DNA of 64,000 nucleotides from Rhizorhabdus phycosphaerae (lineage in GTDB: Bacteria > Pseudomonadota > Alphaproteobacteria > Sphingomonadales > Sphingomonadaceae): the NCBI RefSeq assembly GCF_011044255.1, contig NZ_CP049107.1:3903001-3967000 (forward strand). Direction: 5' to 3'. The position numbers and the translations under genes are program-made. Under the pieces are notes generated by a model. It did no database searches and was not told the DNA's origin. It was given only the letters and a program-made list of their open reading frames with translations. Below, piece after piece: positions 48,410 to 56,510 of the stretch; positions within the stretch are counted from its first letter, which is position 1; every line of letters starts with the position of its first letter.

Positions 48410-49111
48410 ATGGCGGACACGTTGGACCTCGACCCCGAATGGGGTGCAATCGACCTGATCGAAGAACTCGAAGCCACGTTCGGGTTCAAGATAAAAGATG
48501 AAGAGGCAGAACGCTGCTGCACCGTGGGCGATGTCTATGACGTGGTTTGCGCACACACCGCTGGATGGGACGATCAGGAAGGTCTCTGCGGATCATCGAT
48601 GGTGTTCTATCGATTGCGAAGGGCGCTGCGCTTTAAGGACAAACGGTCGATAACTCCAAGCACCCCTCTCGCTCATTTGGGACCTAGCCCAAGCAAGCTA
48701 ATGGATGGGCTTGCCAAGCGAAGTGGGCTCCGCCTTCCTGTGCACACACTTACCGGGCTCGGTAACACTGGTGCGGTCAGTTTGCTTGCTGGGATCGTCC
48801 TTTCTGTTGTCGCCGCATTCAATGCGCATTGGCTGTTTGCTGGCGCTTCGGCCTGCGGAGCGATCATCGGTCTCATACTGGTGTGTCGTGATCCAGGCTG
48901 CTTTCCAAACGGAATCCAAACACTGGGTGATCTCGTTCATCGCGCAGTCCCGCTTAACTCAAAGCTGGTTAAGGAGTTCGGCGGCAGACCAGCGGCTCGT
49001 TGGTCAATCCTTACTGCGATCGCCGCGGAGTATGGGAAGCTAAAGCCAGGTGACATTTCGACCGAGACTTATCTGCACAGGAAAAGTCTGGACGAAGCCA
49101 GCGCTGCCTGA
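48410..49111 (+). CDS. Membrane protein with acyl-carrier-like N-terminal domain
   Basis: Hypothetical, 233 aa. Residues ~10-50 (LIEELEATFGFKIKDEEAER, TVGDVYDVV) look like helices II-IV of an acyl carrier protein, but the phosphopantetheine-accepting Ser motif (DSL) is not in the expected place. Two TM helices lie at about 118-160. The C-terminus is soluble. Function unknown; it cannot be a normal carrier without the Ser. The 3' end is followed by a dispersed repeat box. Confidence 0.65.
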   Translation: MADTLDLDPEWGAIDLIEELEATFGFKIKDEEAERCCTVGDVYDVVCAHTAGWDDQEGLCGSSMVFYRLRRALRFKDKRSITPSTPLAHLGPSPSKLMDGLAKRSGLRLPVHTLTGLGNTGAVSLLAGIVLSVVAAFNAHWLFAGASACGAIIGLILVCRDPGCFPNGIQTLGDLVHRAVPLNSKLVKEFGGRPAARWSILTAIAAEYGKLKPGDISTETYLHRKSLDEASAA

Positions 49112-49119
49112 AGTCTGGA

Positions 49120-49207
49120 AACCACCCCATTCCGGTCATTGCGGGCTGCTAGCGATAGCGCCGACAGCTGACAGGCAGCCATCTCACCCTTTCGGCCGAA
49201 AGCAGGA
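49120..49207 (+). repeat. Dispersed 3'-flanking repeat, copy A
   Basis: An 88-bp element of the same length and about 80% identical by eye to copy B at 51466-51553. It begins AACCACCCCATTCC and ends GGCCGAAAGCAGGA. It starts 8 nt after the stop codon of the preceding gene. It has no open frame of its own. Confidence 0.7.
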
Positions 49208-49388
49208 CTTCCCCTGTCGACGCCTAAGCGGACGCTCAGATTGCGCGATCAATCGTTCCCCTCACTCCAAAAGATGAAGGCCGTATCTTCGTTGCTGCCA
49301 ATACCGCCACACGGAAGAAAGCCGCTTCTATGGAGAAATCGTCGGCAGAGTGATGAGCGTGGGAGTTCGGGCTAACCAGTCCCGGCTC

Positions 49389-49835
49389 CTACCAAGGAAG
49401 AACCGGTTTTTCGTTGAGTGGCGCGGTACGAAACTCTTCCCGGCTTCCTTGCCAGCAGTTTGCCTCCGAGCAGGGAAAATTGTCCGCTATGACCGCCTGT
49501 ACGCGGGCCGCTACGCCGCAATTGGCCGCTTTTGACACGTCTAGCATCATATATGGATCCGGGAGCAGGTGTCTTGAGATGCGGACATATTGCCCAAGCT
49601 GGTAGTAGGAGATTGGGCTACCATTCCAGAAAATGCTTTTCCCTCGGACCTCGACCCAGAATTCCCATGGTCGCACTGTTCGTCCGACTGCGGGCGTGTC
49701 CCAGTGAGGCAGCGGTTTGGGGCAAGAAGGTCCCACAAGTGCAATATCACGGGCGGTGACCAACCCCAGCAAGCCAGCAGTGCACAGAACGCTGCTCGCC
49801 AGCGCTGCGCAGGCAATCCGCTGTATCGACTTGAT
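49389..49835 (-). CDS. ExbD/TolR-like small protein with non-canonical start
   Basis: 148 aa if started at ATC 49835; 127 aa if started at TTG 49772. Codons from 49835 give an N-terminal helix (SIQRIACAALASSVLCTAGL) and then a soluble domain (PISYYQLGQYVRI, DPYMMLDVSKAANCGVAARV) that resembles the ExbD/TolR fold. AAGGGAG lies exactly 6 nt before the ATC and nowhere suitable for the TTG, which would cut the helix. Either the gene uses a very rare ATC start, or the start codon has mutated. No ExbB/TolQ partner is nearby. Function is inferred from fold resemblance only. Confidence 0.45.
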   Translation of the reverse strand: MKSIQRIACAALASSVLCTAGLLGLVTARDIALVGPSCPKPLPHWDTPAVGRTVRPWEFWVEVRGKSIFWNGSPISYYQLGQYVRISRHLLPDPYMMLDVSKAANCGVAARVQAVIADNFPCSEANCWQGSREEFRTAPLNEKPVLPW

Positions 49836-49962
49836 GGGATTCTCCCTTGATTCCTAGGCGTCGGTAGATCGCCCGAGCTTTACGGCTAGAGCTCTGGCCA
49901 AAAGCTGCCAATCAGAAAGCGACGCCCTTGCGGACGTTCGGCCGATGCGCGATCAATCCTGA

Positions 49963-50235
49963 ATGCCGCTATACACGTATGTCGCTAGCTATCGTGGCGC
50001 GATCCACGCCGAGCAAGGTCGCTTTAGTAACTACACGGGATTTGCACCCGGCCTGCTTGGAAAGCTGCCTGACGGAGCGCTACCGGGCCTTACGCCAGCT
50101 TTGCGCAACGACTTGGTTCGCGAGGCGTATATTTGCCAGTGGAGCGCGGTATCGAACCGCACCCATTTGTGGAGAACCTCCTTTGACGTTGGCGGTCATG
50201 AGATGGTTGTCTACGCGATTGAGACCAAGCCGTAG
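49963..50235 (+). CDS. Hypothetical protein, 90 aa
   Basis: Soluble 90-aa protein beginning MPLYTYVASYRG, with a conserved-looking middle (LPGLTPALRNDL, VSNRTHLWRTSF). Composition and lack of low complexity suggest a real gene. No signal peptide, TM helix or known catalytic motif is visible. It has a poor ribosome site. It lies in the accessory strip between the ExbD-like and DUF2199 genes. Confidence 0.55.
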   Translation: MPLYTYVASYRGAIHAEQGRFSNYTGFAPGLLGKLPDGALPGLTPALRNDLVREAYICQWSAVSNRTHLWRTSFDVGGHEMVVYAIETKP

Positions 50236-50317
50236 CGCGCGAATAAAAAGTACAAGTGCTGATCCCCGCGTCATTCGATCATCCGTCTGAAATCACCAAC
50301 CGCTTCCAAACCTCTCG

Positions 50318-50815
50318 CTATCGCCTGATGACATGAAGGATTTCATGGAAGCGGCCTTCGTCGATGCCGAAACGCTGTTCTCCTGCCAATAAAGTCCCGT
50401 TGTCTGGCTTGAGATGGAGGGAGGGACGTTTCGTGGGGTCTCGAAACTCGATAACGACCGGAGCGCCAAGCGAGCCCGGATAGGGGCGGAGTTCGTTAGC
50501 GAGTGTTCCGGGACGCTTCGGTTCGTAGGAACCGTCCTCGTCGTAAATCTCCAAATAGCGCTCGAAAGTCCGCAAATCGACCTCGGCCCAAGCTCCCCAA
50601 CCGAAGCTCTCCGGCGCACCAGCAATCGGGACATACAGGACGCACCGAATGAAATAGCGTTCGCCAAGCTGGCACAGATCGTCATTGAACCTTGCCTTCT
50701 CGGTGCGCTCCTCCTCGGGAATCTCCCATACAACATCGGGCAGCTTGTATGCCCAATCCGTTATGAGACCTTCGTGCTCTTCTCCGCAAATCGAGCATAT
50801 GAAACTATCGCTCAA
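50318..50815 (-). CDS. DUF2199 protein
   Basis: 165-aa protein. It starts with a zinc-ribbon-like FICSICGEEHEG (C7, C10, H14), followed by W...LPDVVWEIPEEER and DDLCQLGERYFIRCVLYVP, matching the DUF2199 family pattern. The molecular function of the family is unknown. A small frame on the same strand (50805-50909) overlaps its start by 11 nt and may couple its translation. Confidence 0.75.
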   Translation of the reverse strand: MSDSFICSICGEEHEGLITDWAYKLPDVVWEIPEEERTEKARFNDDLCQLGERYFIRCVLYVPIAGAPESFGWGAWAEVDLRTFERYLEIYDEDGSYEPKRPGTLANELRPYPGSLGAPVVIEFRDPTKRPSLHLKPDNGTLLAGEQRFGIDEGRFHEILHVIRR

Positions 50816-50909
50816 CGGTGTTCCTCACTGCTTCGGGCATCCAAGGCAGGAACGCGCCGAGAATTGCTGATGAGATTGGGGAGAGCAGAAACGCCCGAAA
50901 CTCTCTCAC
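50805..50909 (-). CDS. Possible 34-aa hydrophobic leader protein
   Basis: GTG 50909 is preceded by a strong GGAGG with 5-nt spacing and encodes 34 residues with a hydrophobic middle (FLLSPISSAILGAFLPW). The stop lies inside the start of the DUF2199 gene (11-nt overlap). It may be a small membrane protein or only a coupling frame. The longer open frame upstream to 51257 is antisense to the Imm50-like gene and is not believed. Confidence 0.4.
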   Translation of the reverse strand: MREFRAFLLSPISSAILGAFLPWMPEAVRNTVER

Positions 50910-51065
50910 GATGACCTCCAACTCGCTATTCGGAGAGCATGCCCAGTTTCGCGTCAGCTTTCCATCCCATCCTCGTCTTTCCAGATGAGATCGGATCGCG
51001 CGGCGGCTCTCGCCCGATAGCGGACACGCCTTGCTCGCAACTGAGTGCGGGTTTACCCGTCTCAA

Positions 51066-51455
51066 ATGTCGGAGACGAGCAACCTTCCTGGCTGGGCGGC
51101 CGTGATTGATTGGTTCGGCTATTCCCCCAACTTTCATGACGCGGAGGTCATATCGATCGACCTCCGGCGTGATCCCGAAGAGTCCAAAGTGCGTGTGCAC
51201 GCTTGGCGAAGAAATAGAGACGTGACCGACCAAGGCTATTTTCGGTGCGACCGCCATGCCCTTGTGACATTCACCATTAAAGGCATCAGGTCATTGAAGC
51301 TTGCAGGATGGAACCACCAAAACGTCCTTTCCTCGCTTTGGGCTGGCCAGACGGATGGTGGTTACGTCCTTGAACTGCCGGAGATCTATGGCGTGGATGG
51401 TGAGATCGCGGCGGTGGATATTTCTGTTTCTATCGAGCCGTTCAACGTGAGCTGA
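51066..51455 (+). CDS. Imm50-like protein (orphan immunity-type)
   Basis: 129-aa soluble protein. The motif WFGYSPNFHDAEVISIDLRR near the N-terminus, followed by a beta-rich body ending in EIAAVDISVSIEP, resembles Imm50-type immunity proteins of polymorphic toxin systems. No toxin gene is adjacent, so it would be an orphan. ATG 51066 was chosen; ATG 51045 is also in frame. Assignment is by motif memory and moderate. Confidence 0.6.
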   Translation: MSETSNLPGWAAVIDWFGYSPNFHDAEVISIDLRRDPEESKVRVHAWRRNRDVTDQGYFRCDRHALVTFTIKGIRSLKLAGWNHQNVLSSLWAGQTDGGYVLELPEIYGVDGEIAAVDISVSIEPFNVS

Positions 51456-51465
51456 GATGGCAGCT

Positions 51466-51553
51466 AACCACTCCATCTCGGTCATCACGGTCTGCTGGCG
51501 CTAGCGCCAACAGCTGACTGGCTGCGATCCTAGTTTTTTGGCCGAAAGCAGGA
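51466..51553 (+). repeat. Dispersed 3'-flanking repeat, copy B
   Basis: An 88-bp partner of copy A, about 80% identical by eye. It starts AACCACTCCATCTC, 10 nt after the stop of the Imm50-like gene, contains GCTGGCGCTAGCGCC and ends GGCCGAAAGCAGGA. Confidence 0.7.
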
Positions 51554-51605
51554 TTCCTGCTCCCGCCCCATTGTTGCCGGTGCCAGACCGTAGCAAAGTG
51601 AGCTG

Positions 51606-51980
51606 ATGGCGACGTTCCGAGCACTCCCAATAGTTACTATCCTCGCCGGTTTGCTTGTCGGAAGCTGTGCTACACCGCCTAAGAAACTTAGCAGTGTGGA
51701 GCGGGCTAAGTGTACCGCCGAAGCTGGATATGAAAGCCGCAGCGCATTCGGCTATCCGATATGCCAAATACATTATTCAGATGGGGGCAAGGCTTGCACG
51801 GGTCGTGCCGACTGTCAGGGACGGTGCTTATTGAGCGTGGATGGTAGGCCGAATGCGCCCCTCCCGAAACAGGGGCAAGCAGCGACCGGCACCTGTGACG
51901 CTGCGCGATACAATCCCGGATGCTTCGTAACTATCGAAGGCGGCAAGGTAACCGCAGATGGTGCGTGGTGCGAGGATTAG
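51606..51980 (+). CDS. Cys-rich lipoprotein
   Basis: 124-aa lipoprotein. The lipobox LVGSC places the acylated Cys at 21. The mature part has six further Cys in pairs (ICQIH, KACTGRADCQGRC, TCDAARYNPGCF, WCED), which suggests disulfides in the periplasm. Function unknown. Box C of the dispersed repeat follows 12 nt after the stop. Confidence 0.75.
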   Translation: MATFRALPIVTILAGLLVGSCATPPKKLSSVERAKCTAEAGYESRSAFGYPICQIHYSDGGKACTGRADCQGRCLLSVDGRPNAPLPKQGQAATGTCDAARYNPGCFVTIEGGKVTADGAWCED

Positions 51981-52297
51981 GGAGCGGCAGCTAACCACCC
52001 CATTTCAGTCATGCGGCCGCGCAGAGTGCTCACCCGAATGTCGATGCAGCAGGGCTTCTATGGCTCGCGGCTAAGCGGCCAGGCAGGGACGAACTGCGGC
52101 GTCAGCTCACAGCCTCTGTCACGCAAGCTGCAGTTGCCGCTGATCGGTCATCACGTGCCAACACCAGCCACCCTACACAAACATGCAGGCATGATTGTTT
52201 TTTCTTGCCAGCCTCGCCCCTCCTGCTGTTTCTAGCGGCGCGCGCCTGATGCGAACGAGTCGAACTCGGCGGTCGCGATGCGTGCGGAGGGAGAGGA
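51981..52297. other. Gene-free stretch with repeat box C
   Basis: 317 bp without a believable gene. It holds a third copy of the 20-bp repeat head (51993-52012, beginning AACCACCCCATTTC) without the rest of the 88-bp element. The remainder carries a possible promoter area for the downstream dehydrogenase, but I see no convincing -35/-10 pair. Confidence 0.55.
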
Positions 52298-54217
52298 ATG
52301 CGGGTGAACAAGCGGAAGGTGGCTGCCGTCGGGGCAGCGTTGGCGCTGATGGTGGCGGGTGCCGCCAGCGTGACCGGGCAGCCGGTCAGTGAAAGCCAGG
52401 CGATGGAGAAGAAGCGGATCCGCTCGCAGGACGAGCTGCAGAGCAAGGACCGCAACGCGATCGACCCCGCGACCGCGCCGGGCCGCAAGATCTACGCCGA
52501 CAATTGCGCCGCCTGCCATGAGGGCGGGGTGCCGCGCGCGCCGTCGCCGACCTTCCTGACGCTGCTTCCCGGCGATGCGATCGTCACCGCGTTGACCAGC
52601 GGCGTGATGAAGGCGCAAGGGTCAGCACTGACCCCGCAGCAGCGCGTCGAGGTCGCCGAATATATCACCAAGCGCAAGCTGACCGCCGATGCGAAGCCGG
52701 TGCCGCCGCCCGTTTGCAAGGGGCCGAAGCTGGCGCTCGACATGAACGACGCGCCGCGCCCGGTGGGCTGGGGCCAGGACAATCGCCGCTTCATCCCGGC
52801 CGACATGGCGAAGCTGTCGCCCGAGGCTGTCGGAAATCTCAAGCTCAAATGGGCCTTCGCCTTTCCGGCCGCGCTGCGCGCCCGGTCGCAGCCGGCCTAT
52901 GCCTGGGGCACGATGTTCGTCGGCAGCCAGGACGGCACCATCTATGCCTTCGATCTCGACAGCGGCTGCACCAAGTGGACCCAGCGCGTCTCCGCCGAGG
53001 TACGCACCGCGATCGTGCCCGATGCAGCGAACAAGCGCCTCTATTTCGGCGACCTGCTCGGCCGCGCCTATGCGCTCGATGCGAAGACGGGCAAGATCCT
53101 GTGGCAGGAGAAGCTCGACGATCATCCCGATGCGACGATTACCGGCACGCCGACGCTGGGCGGTGGGATGCTCTATGTGCCGGTGTCCTCGCTCGAGGTC
53201 GCGCAGGCCGGCGATCCGAAATATCCGTGCTGCACCTTCCGCGGATCGGTCGTCGCGCTCGATCCGGCGACGGGCAAGCCGCAGTGGCGTGCTTATACCG
53301 TGGTCGAGGAGCCGGTCGAGCATGGCAAGACCAAGGTCGGCACTCCGGTCATCGGCCCGTCGGGCGCGCCGGTGTGGAACAGCCCGACCTATGATGCGCG
53401 CAACAAGCGCATCTATTTCGGATCGGGCGAGAATTATTCGTCGCCCGCCGACGACAACAGCGATGCGGTGTTCGCGGTCGATGCCGTCACCGGCAAGCGG
53501 CTGTGGCACACCCAGCTGACCAAGGGCGATGCCTGGAATGTCGGCTGCATGCTGGGCAATGACAGCTGCCCGAAGGAGGACGGCCCCGACCATGACGTCG
53601 CCGCCTCGCCGCTGCTGATCCCGATCGATGGGGGGCGCAACATCCTGGTCGTCGGGCAGAAGTCGGGCGAGGCCTGGGGCATCGATCCGGACAGCGGCAA
53701 GATCGTCTGGCAGGAACGCCTCGGCCATGGCGGTACCCAGGGCGGGGTCCATTTCGGCATGGCGGCCGAAGGCACCCGCGTCTACGTGCCGATCAACGAC
53801 ATGGCCGATACCGGCGACGCGCGCGTCTATGACGCGTCGATCCGGGGCGCGGGGCTGCACGCGATCGATGCGGCCACGGGCAAGCTGCTGTGGAACGCCA
53901 AGGCAGCGACCGACTGCAAGGACCGTAAATTCTGCGATCCGGGCGTTTCGGCGGCGGTCACCGCTATTCCGGGCGTCGTCTTCGCAGGCCATCTCGACGG
54001 CATGTTCCGCGCCTATGACGGGCCAACGGGCAAGCTGCTCTGGGAAACCGATACGACGAAGACGGTCAAGACCATTACCGGAGCGGAAGGCCATGGCGGG
54101 TCGATGAGCGGCCCCGGCGCGCTGGTCGTCGACGGGCATGTCGTGATCAATTCGGGCTATGGCATGTATGCGCACATGCCCGGCAATCTGCTGATGGTGT
54201 TCGCGCCGTCGAAGTGA
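52298..54217 (+). CDS. Cytochrome c/PQQ-type dehydrogenase, PVA-dehydrogenase-like
   Basis: 639-aa periplasmic quinohemoprotein. The signal peptide is about 1-28. An N-terminal cytochrome c domain has CAACH (C70, C73, H74). An eight-bladed PQQ-type propeller follows, with repeated AxDxxTGKxLW tryptophan-docking motifs (ALDAKTGKILW, AIDAATGKLLW). The heme-first order and the length resemble polyvinyl-alcohol dehydrogenase of sphingomonads more than methanol-type enzymes, in which heme is C-terminal or absent. The substrate remains open. ATG is close to AGGGAGAGGA. Confidence 0.82.
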   Translation: MRVNKRKVAAVGAALALMVAGAASVTGQPVSESQAMEKKRIRSQDELQSKDRNAIDPATAPGRKIYADNCAACHEGGVPRAPSPTFLTLLPGDAIVTALTSGVMKAQGSALTPQQRVEVAEYITKRKLTADAKPVPPPVCKGPKLALDMNDAPRPVGWGQDNRRFIPADMAKLSPEAVGNLKLKWAFAFPAALRARSQPAYAWGTMFVGSQDGTIYAFDLDSGCTKWTQRVSAEVRTAIVPDAANKRLYFGDLLGRAYALDAKTGKILWQEKLDDHPDATITGTPTLGGGMLYVPVSSLEVAQAGDPKYPCCTFRGSVVALDPATGKPQWRAYTVVEEPVEHGKTKVGTPVIGPSGAPVWNSPTYDARNKRIYFGSGENYSSPADDNSDAVFAVDAVTGKRLWHTQLTKGDAWNVGCMLGNDSCPKEDGPDHDVAASPLLIPIDGGRNILVVGQKSGEAWGIDPDSGKIVWQERLGHGGTQGGVHFGMAAEGTRVYVPINDMADTGDARVYDASIRGAGLHAIDAATGKLLWNAKAATDCKDRKFCDPGVSAAVTAIPGVVFAGHLDGMFRAYDGPTGKLLWETDTTKTVKTITGAEGHGGSMSGPGALVVDGHVVINSGYGMYAHMPGNLLMVFAPSK

Positions 54218-54269
54218 TCGGCGCGGGATGATCTGGCTGGGGCCCGGTCATTCAGCTTGCCGCAATCTC

Positions 54270-54320
54270 GCCCCGCCTAATCGCAGTGAACGATAGTCAC
54301 TCGATTGGGCGGGGCCTTTT
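54270..54320 (+). terminator. Long terminator hairpin reaching the next gene's start
   Basis: Three stacked stems, CCCCGCC/GGCGGGG, AATCG/CGATT and AGTGA/TCACT, with a 7-nt loop are followed by CCTTTT. It ends the dehydrogenase transcript. The GGGG that would serve as ribosome site for the gene at 54322 lies in the hairpin's 3' arm. Confidence 0.75.
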
Positions 54321-54321
54321 C

Positions 54322-54795
54322 ATGATCAGGAAGTTCATCGCATCGGCGGCCGCAGCGGCGCTCCTCGCGGGCGTGATCGCCCCGGCCGCGCAGGCCCGGC
54401 CCTATTGGGGGCCGCGCCATCATCGCGGTGGCGGCGGCGACACCTTCGGCAACATCCTGCTCGGTGCGATCATCGGCGGCGGAATCTTCGCGGTCGCCTC
54501 TTCCGCCTCGAAGAAGAACAAGTCGGTCCCTTCGCGCAGCGGCGACGACCAGCGTGATGATCTGCGCCGCGACGGTGACGATGCGCGCGAGGTCTCGTCG
54601 ATCTGCACCGAAGCCGTCGAGAGCATGGCGCGCGGCCCCGTCTCGTCGGTCGACTCGGTCGGCCGTGACGGCCCCGATGGCTGGCGCGTCGATGGTGTGG
54701 TGCGCGGCGAGCGCGGAGACCGCGAGTTCCTGTGCGACGTGCGCGACGGCATGGTCGAGAATATCCAGCTGCGCGAGCGCCTGGCCGCGCGCTGA
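54322..54795 (+). CDS. Small exported protein with glycine-zipper-like segment
   Basis: 157 aa. The signal peptide is about 1-24 (ends AAQARP). A His/Gly-rich stretch (RHHRGGGGD) precedes a hydrophobic Gly-rich segment (ILLGAIIGGGIFAV), then a charged Asp/Arg-rich region and a C-terminal domain with two Cys (SICTEAV, FLCDVRD). Similar small exported proteins are common in sphingomonads; function unknown. The ribosome site may be hidden in the preceding hairpin. Confidence 0.75.
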   Translation: MIRKFIASAAAAALLAGVIAPAAQARPYWGPRHHRGGGGDTFGNILLGAIIGGGIFAVASSASKKNKSVPSRSGDDQRDDLRRDGDDAREVSSICTEAVESMARGPVSSVDSVGRDGPDGWRVDGVVRGERGDREFLCDVRDGMVENIQLRERLAAR

Positions 54796-54810
54796 GGCGG
54801 CAGACGTACG

Positions 54811-54870
54811 GCCGATAAGGGGCAGGGCGGTCAAGCCGGCTGGACAGCCGCGCCGCCTGCCATTATCGGC
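54811..54870 (+). promoter_or_regulatory. Long hairpin in the guaA leader
   Basis: GCCGATAA (54811-54818) pairs with TTATCGGC (54863-54870), continued by GGCAGG-CGG with CCGCCTGCC and capped by CGGCTG-GA-CAGCCG. It ends 5 nt before the guaA ATG and leaves no free Shine-Dalgarno. No named RNA family is claimed. Confidence 0.6.
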
Positions 54871-54875
54871 TCCCC

Positions 54876-56474
54876 ATGACAGCCCAGCTTCCCACCGCAT
54901 CCGCCCATGGCATCGGCTCGCAGCCTTCCGAGTCGATCCTGATCGTCGACTTCGGCAGCCAGGTGACCCAGCTCATCGCGCGGCGCGTGCGCGAGGCGGG
55001 CGTCTACAGCGAGATCGCTCCCTTCAGCAGCGCCGACGCCGCCTTCGACCGGCTGAAGCCGAAGGGCATCATCCTGTCGGGCGGCCCCGCCTCGGTCGCG
55101 GACATGGGCAGCCCCCGGGCGCCGCAGCGCTTCTTCGAGGCCGGCATCCCCATCCTGGGCATCTGCTATGGGCAGCAGACGATGTGCCAGCAGCTCGGGG
55201 GGTCGGTCACCCCCAGCCATGACAGCCGCGAATTCGGCCGCGCCTTCATCGAGGTAAAGAGCCGCTCTGCGCTGTTCGACGGCCTGTGGAAGGAAGGCGA
55301 GCAGCATCAGGTGTGGATGAGCCATGGCGACAAGGTCGACGCGCTCCCGCCCGGCTTCTCGCCGGTGGCCGTGTCGGAAGGCGCACCCTTCGCCGTGACC
55401 TCGGACGAGAAGCGCCGCTTCTACGGCGTCCAATTCCACCCCGAGGTCGTACACACGCCCGACGGCGGCAAGCTGATCGCCAATTTCGCGCGCCATGTCT
55501 GCGGCCTTGCCGGCGACTGGACGATGGCCGAGTTCCGCGCGACCAAGATCGCCGAGATCCGCGCGCAGGTGGGCGACGGCAAAGTCATCTGCGGCCTGTC
55601 GGGCGGCGTCGACAGCGCGGTGGCGGCCGTCCTGATCCACGAGGCGATCGGCGACCAGCTGACCTGCGTGTTCGTCGACCACGGGCTGATGCGGATGGGC
55701 GAGGCCGATCAGGTGGTCAGCCTGTTCCGCGAACATTATGGCATCCCGCTCGTCCATGTGAACGCCGAGACGCTGTTCCTCAACGGCCTGAAGGGCGTCT
55801 CCGACCCCGAGGCGAAGCGCAAGTTCATCGGCAAGACCTTCATCGACGTGTTCGAGGCCGAGGCGAAGAAGATCGGCGGCGCCGCCTTCCTCGCACAGGG
55901 GACGCTCTATCCCGACGTGATCGAAAGCGTCAGCTTCACCGGCGGCCCTTCGGTGACGATCAAGAGCCACCACAATGTCGGCGGTCTGCCCGAGCGCATG
56001 AACATGAAGCTCGTCGAACCGCTGCGCGAACTGTTCAAGGACGAGGTCCGCGCGCTCGGTCGCGAACTGGGCCTGCCCGAGATCTTCGTCGGCCGGCACC
56101 CCTTCCCGGGACCGGGCCTCGCGATCCGCATCCCCGGCGAGGTGACCAAGGAAAAGTGCGACATCCTGCGCAAGGCCGATGCCGTCTATCTCGACGAGAT
56201 CCGCCGTGCGGGCCTCTACGACGCGATCTGGCAGGCCTTCGCGGTGCTGCTGCCGGTCCGCACCGTCGGCGTGATGGGCGACGGCCGCACCTATGACTCG
56301 GTCTGCGCCCTGCGCGCGGTTACCTCGACCGACGGCATGACCGCCGACGTCTATCCGTTCGACAGCGCCTTCCTCAGCCGCGTCGCGACGCGGATCGTGA
56401 ACGAGGTCCAGGGCATCAACCGGGTGGTCTACGACTACACCTCGAAACCGCCTGGCACGATCGAGTGGGAGTGA
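54876..56474 (+). CDS. guaA: GMP synthase (glutamine-hydrolysing)
   Basis: XMP + Gln + ATP to GMP, last step of guanine nucleotide synthesis, cytoplasmic. It is 532 aa. The class I glutaminase domain has Cys97 ([17 protein letters not shown]) and HPEVVHT; the ATP-pyrophosphatase loop is [13 protein letters not shown]; and the C-terminal dimer domain ends [15 protein letters not shown]. The start is immediately after a long hairpin, without a visible ribosome site. Confidence 0.97.
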   Translation: MTAQLPTASAHGIGSQPSESILIVDFGSQVTQLIARRVREAGVYSEIAPFSSADAAFDRLKPKGIILSGGPASVADMGSPRAPQRFFEAGIPILGICYGQQTMCQQLGGSVTPSHDSREFGRAFIEVKSRSALFDGLWKEGEQHQVWMSHGDKVDALPPGFSPVAVSEGAPFAVTSDEKRRFYGVQFHPEVVHTPDGGKLIANFARHVCGLAGDWTMAEFRATKIAEIRAQVGDGKVICGLSGGVDSAVAAVLIHEAIGDQLTCVFVDHGLMRMGEADQVVSLFREHYGIPLVHVNAETLFLNGLKGVSDPEAKRKFIGKTFIDVFEAEAKKIGGAAFLAQGTLYPDVIESVSFTGGPSVTIKSHHNVGGLPERMNMKLVEPLRELFKDEVRALGRELGLPEIFVGRHPFPGPGLAIRIPGEVTKEKCDILRKADAVYLDEIRRAGLYDAIWQAFAVLLPVRTVGVMGDGRTYDSVCALRAVTSTDGMTADVYPFDSAFLSRVATRIVNEVQGINRVVYDYTSKPPGTIEWE

Positions 56475-56510
56475 GCTAAGCTCCCTCCCGCTAAATTGGG
56501 AGAGGGGCGC

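Noticed and set aside
51981-52297. Possible promoter or small RNA before the PQQ dehydrogenase
   Set aside because: No convincing -35/-10 pair or terminator-closed transcript could be made out.
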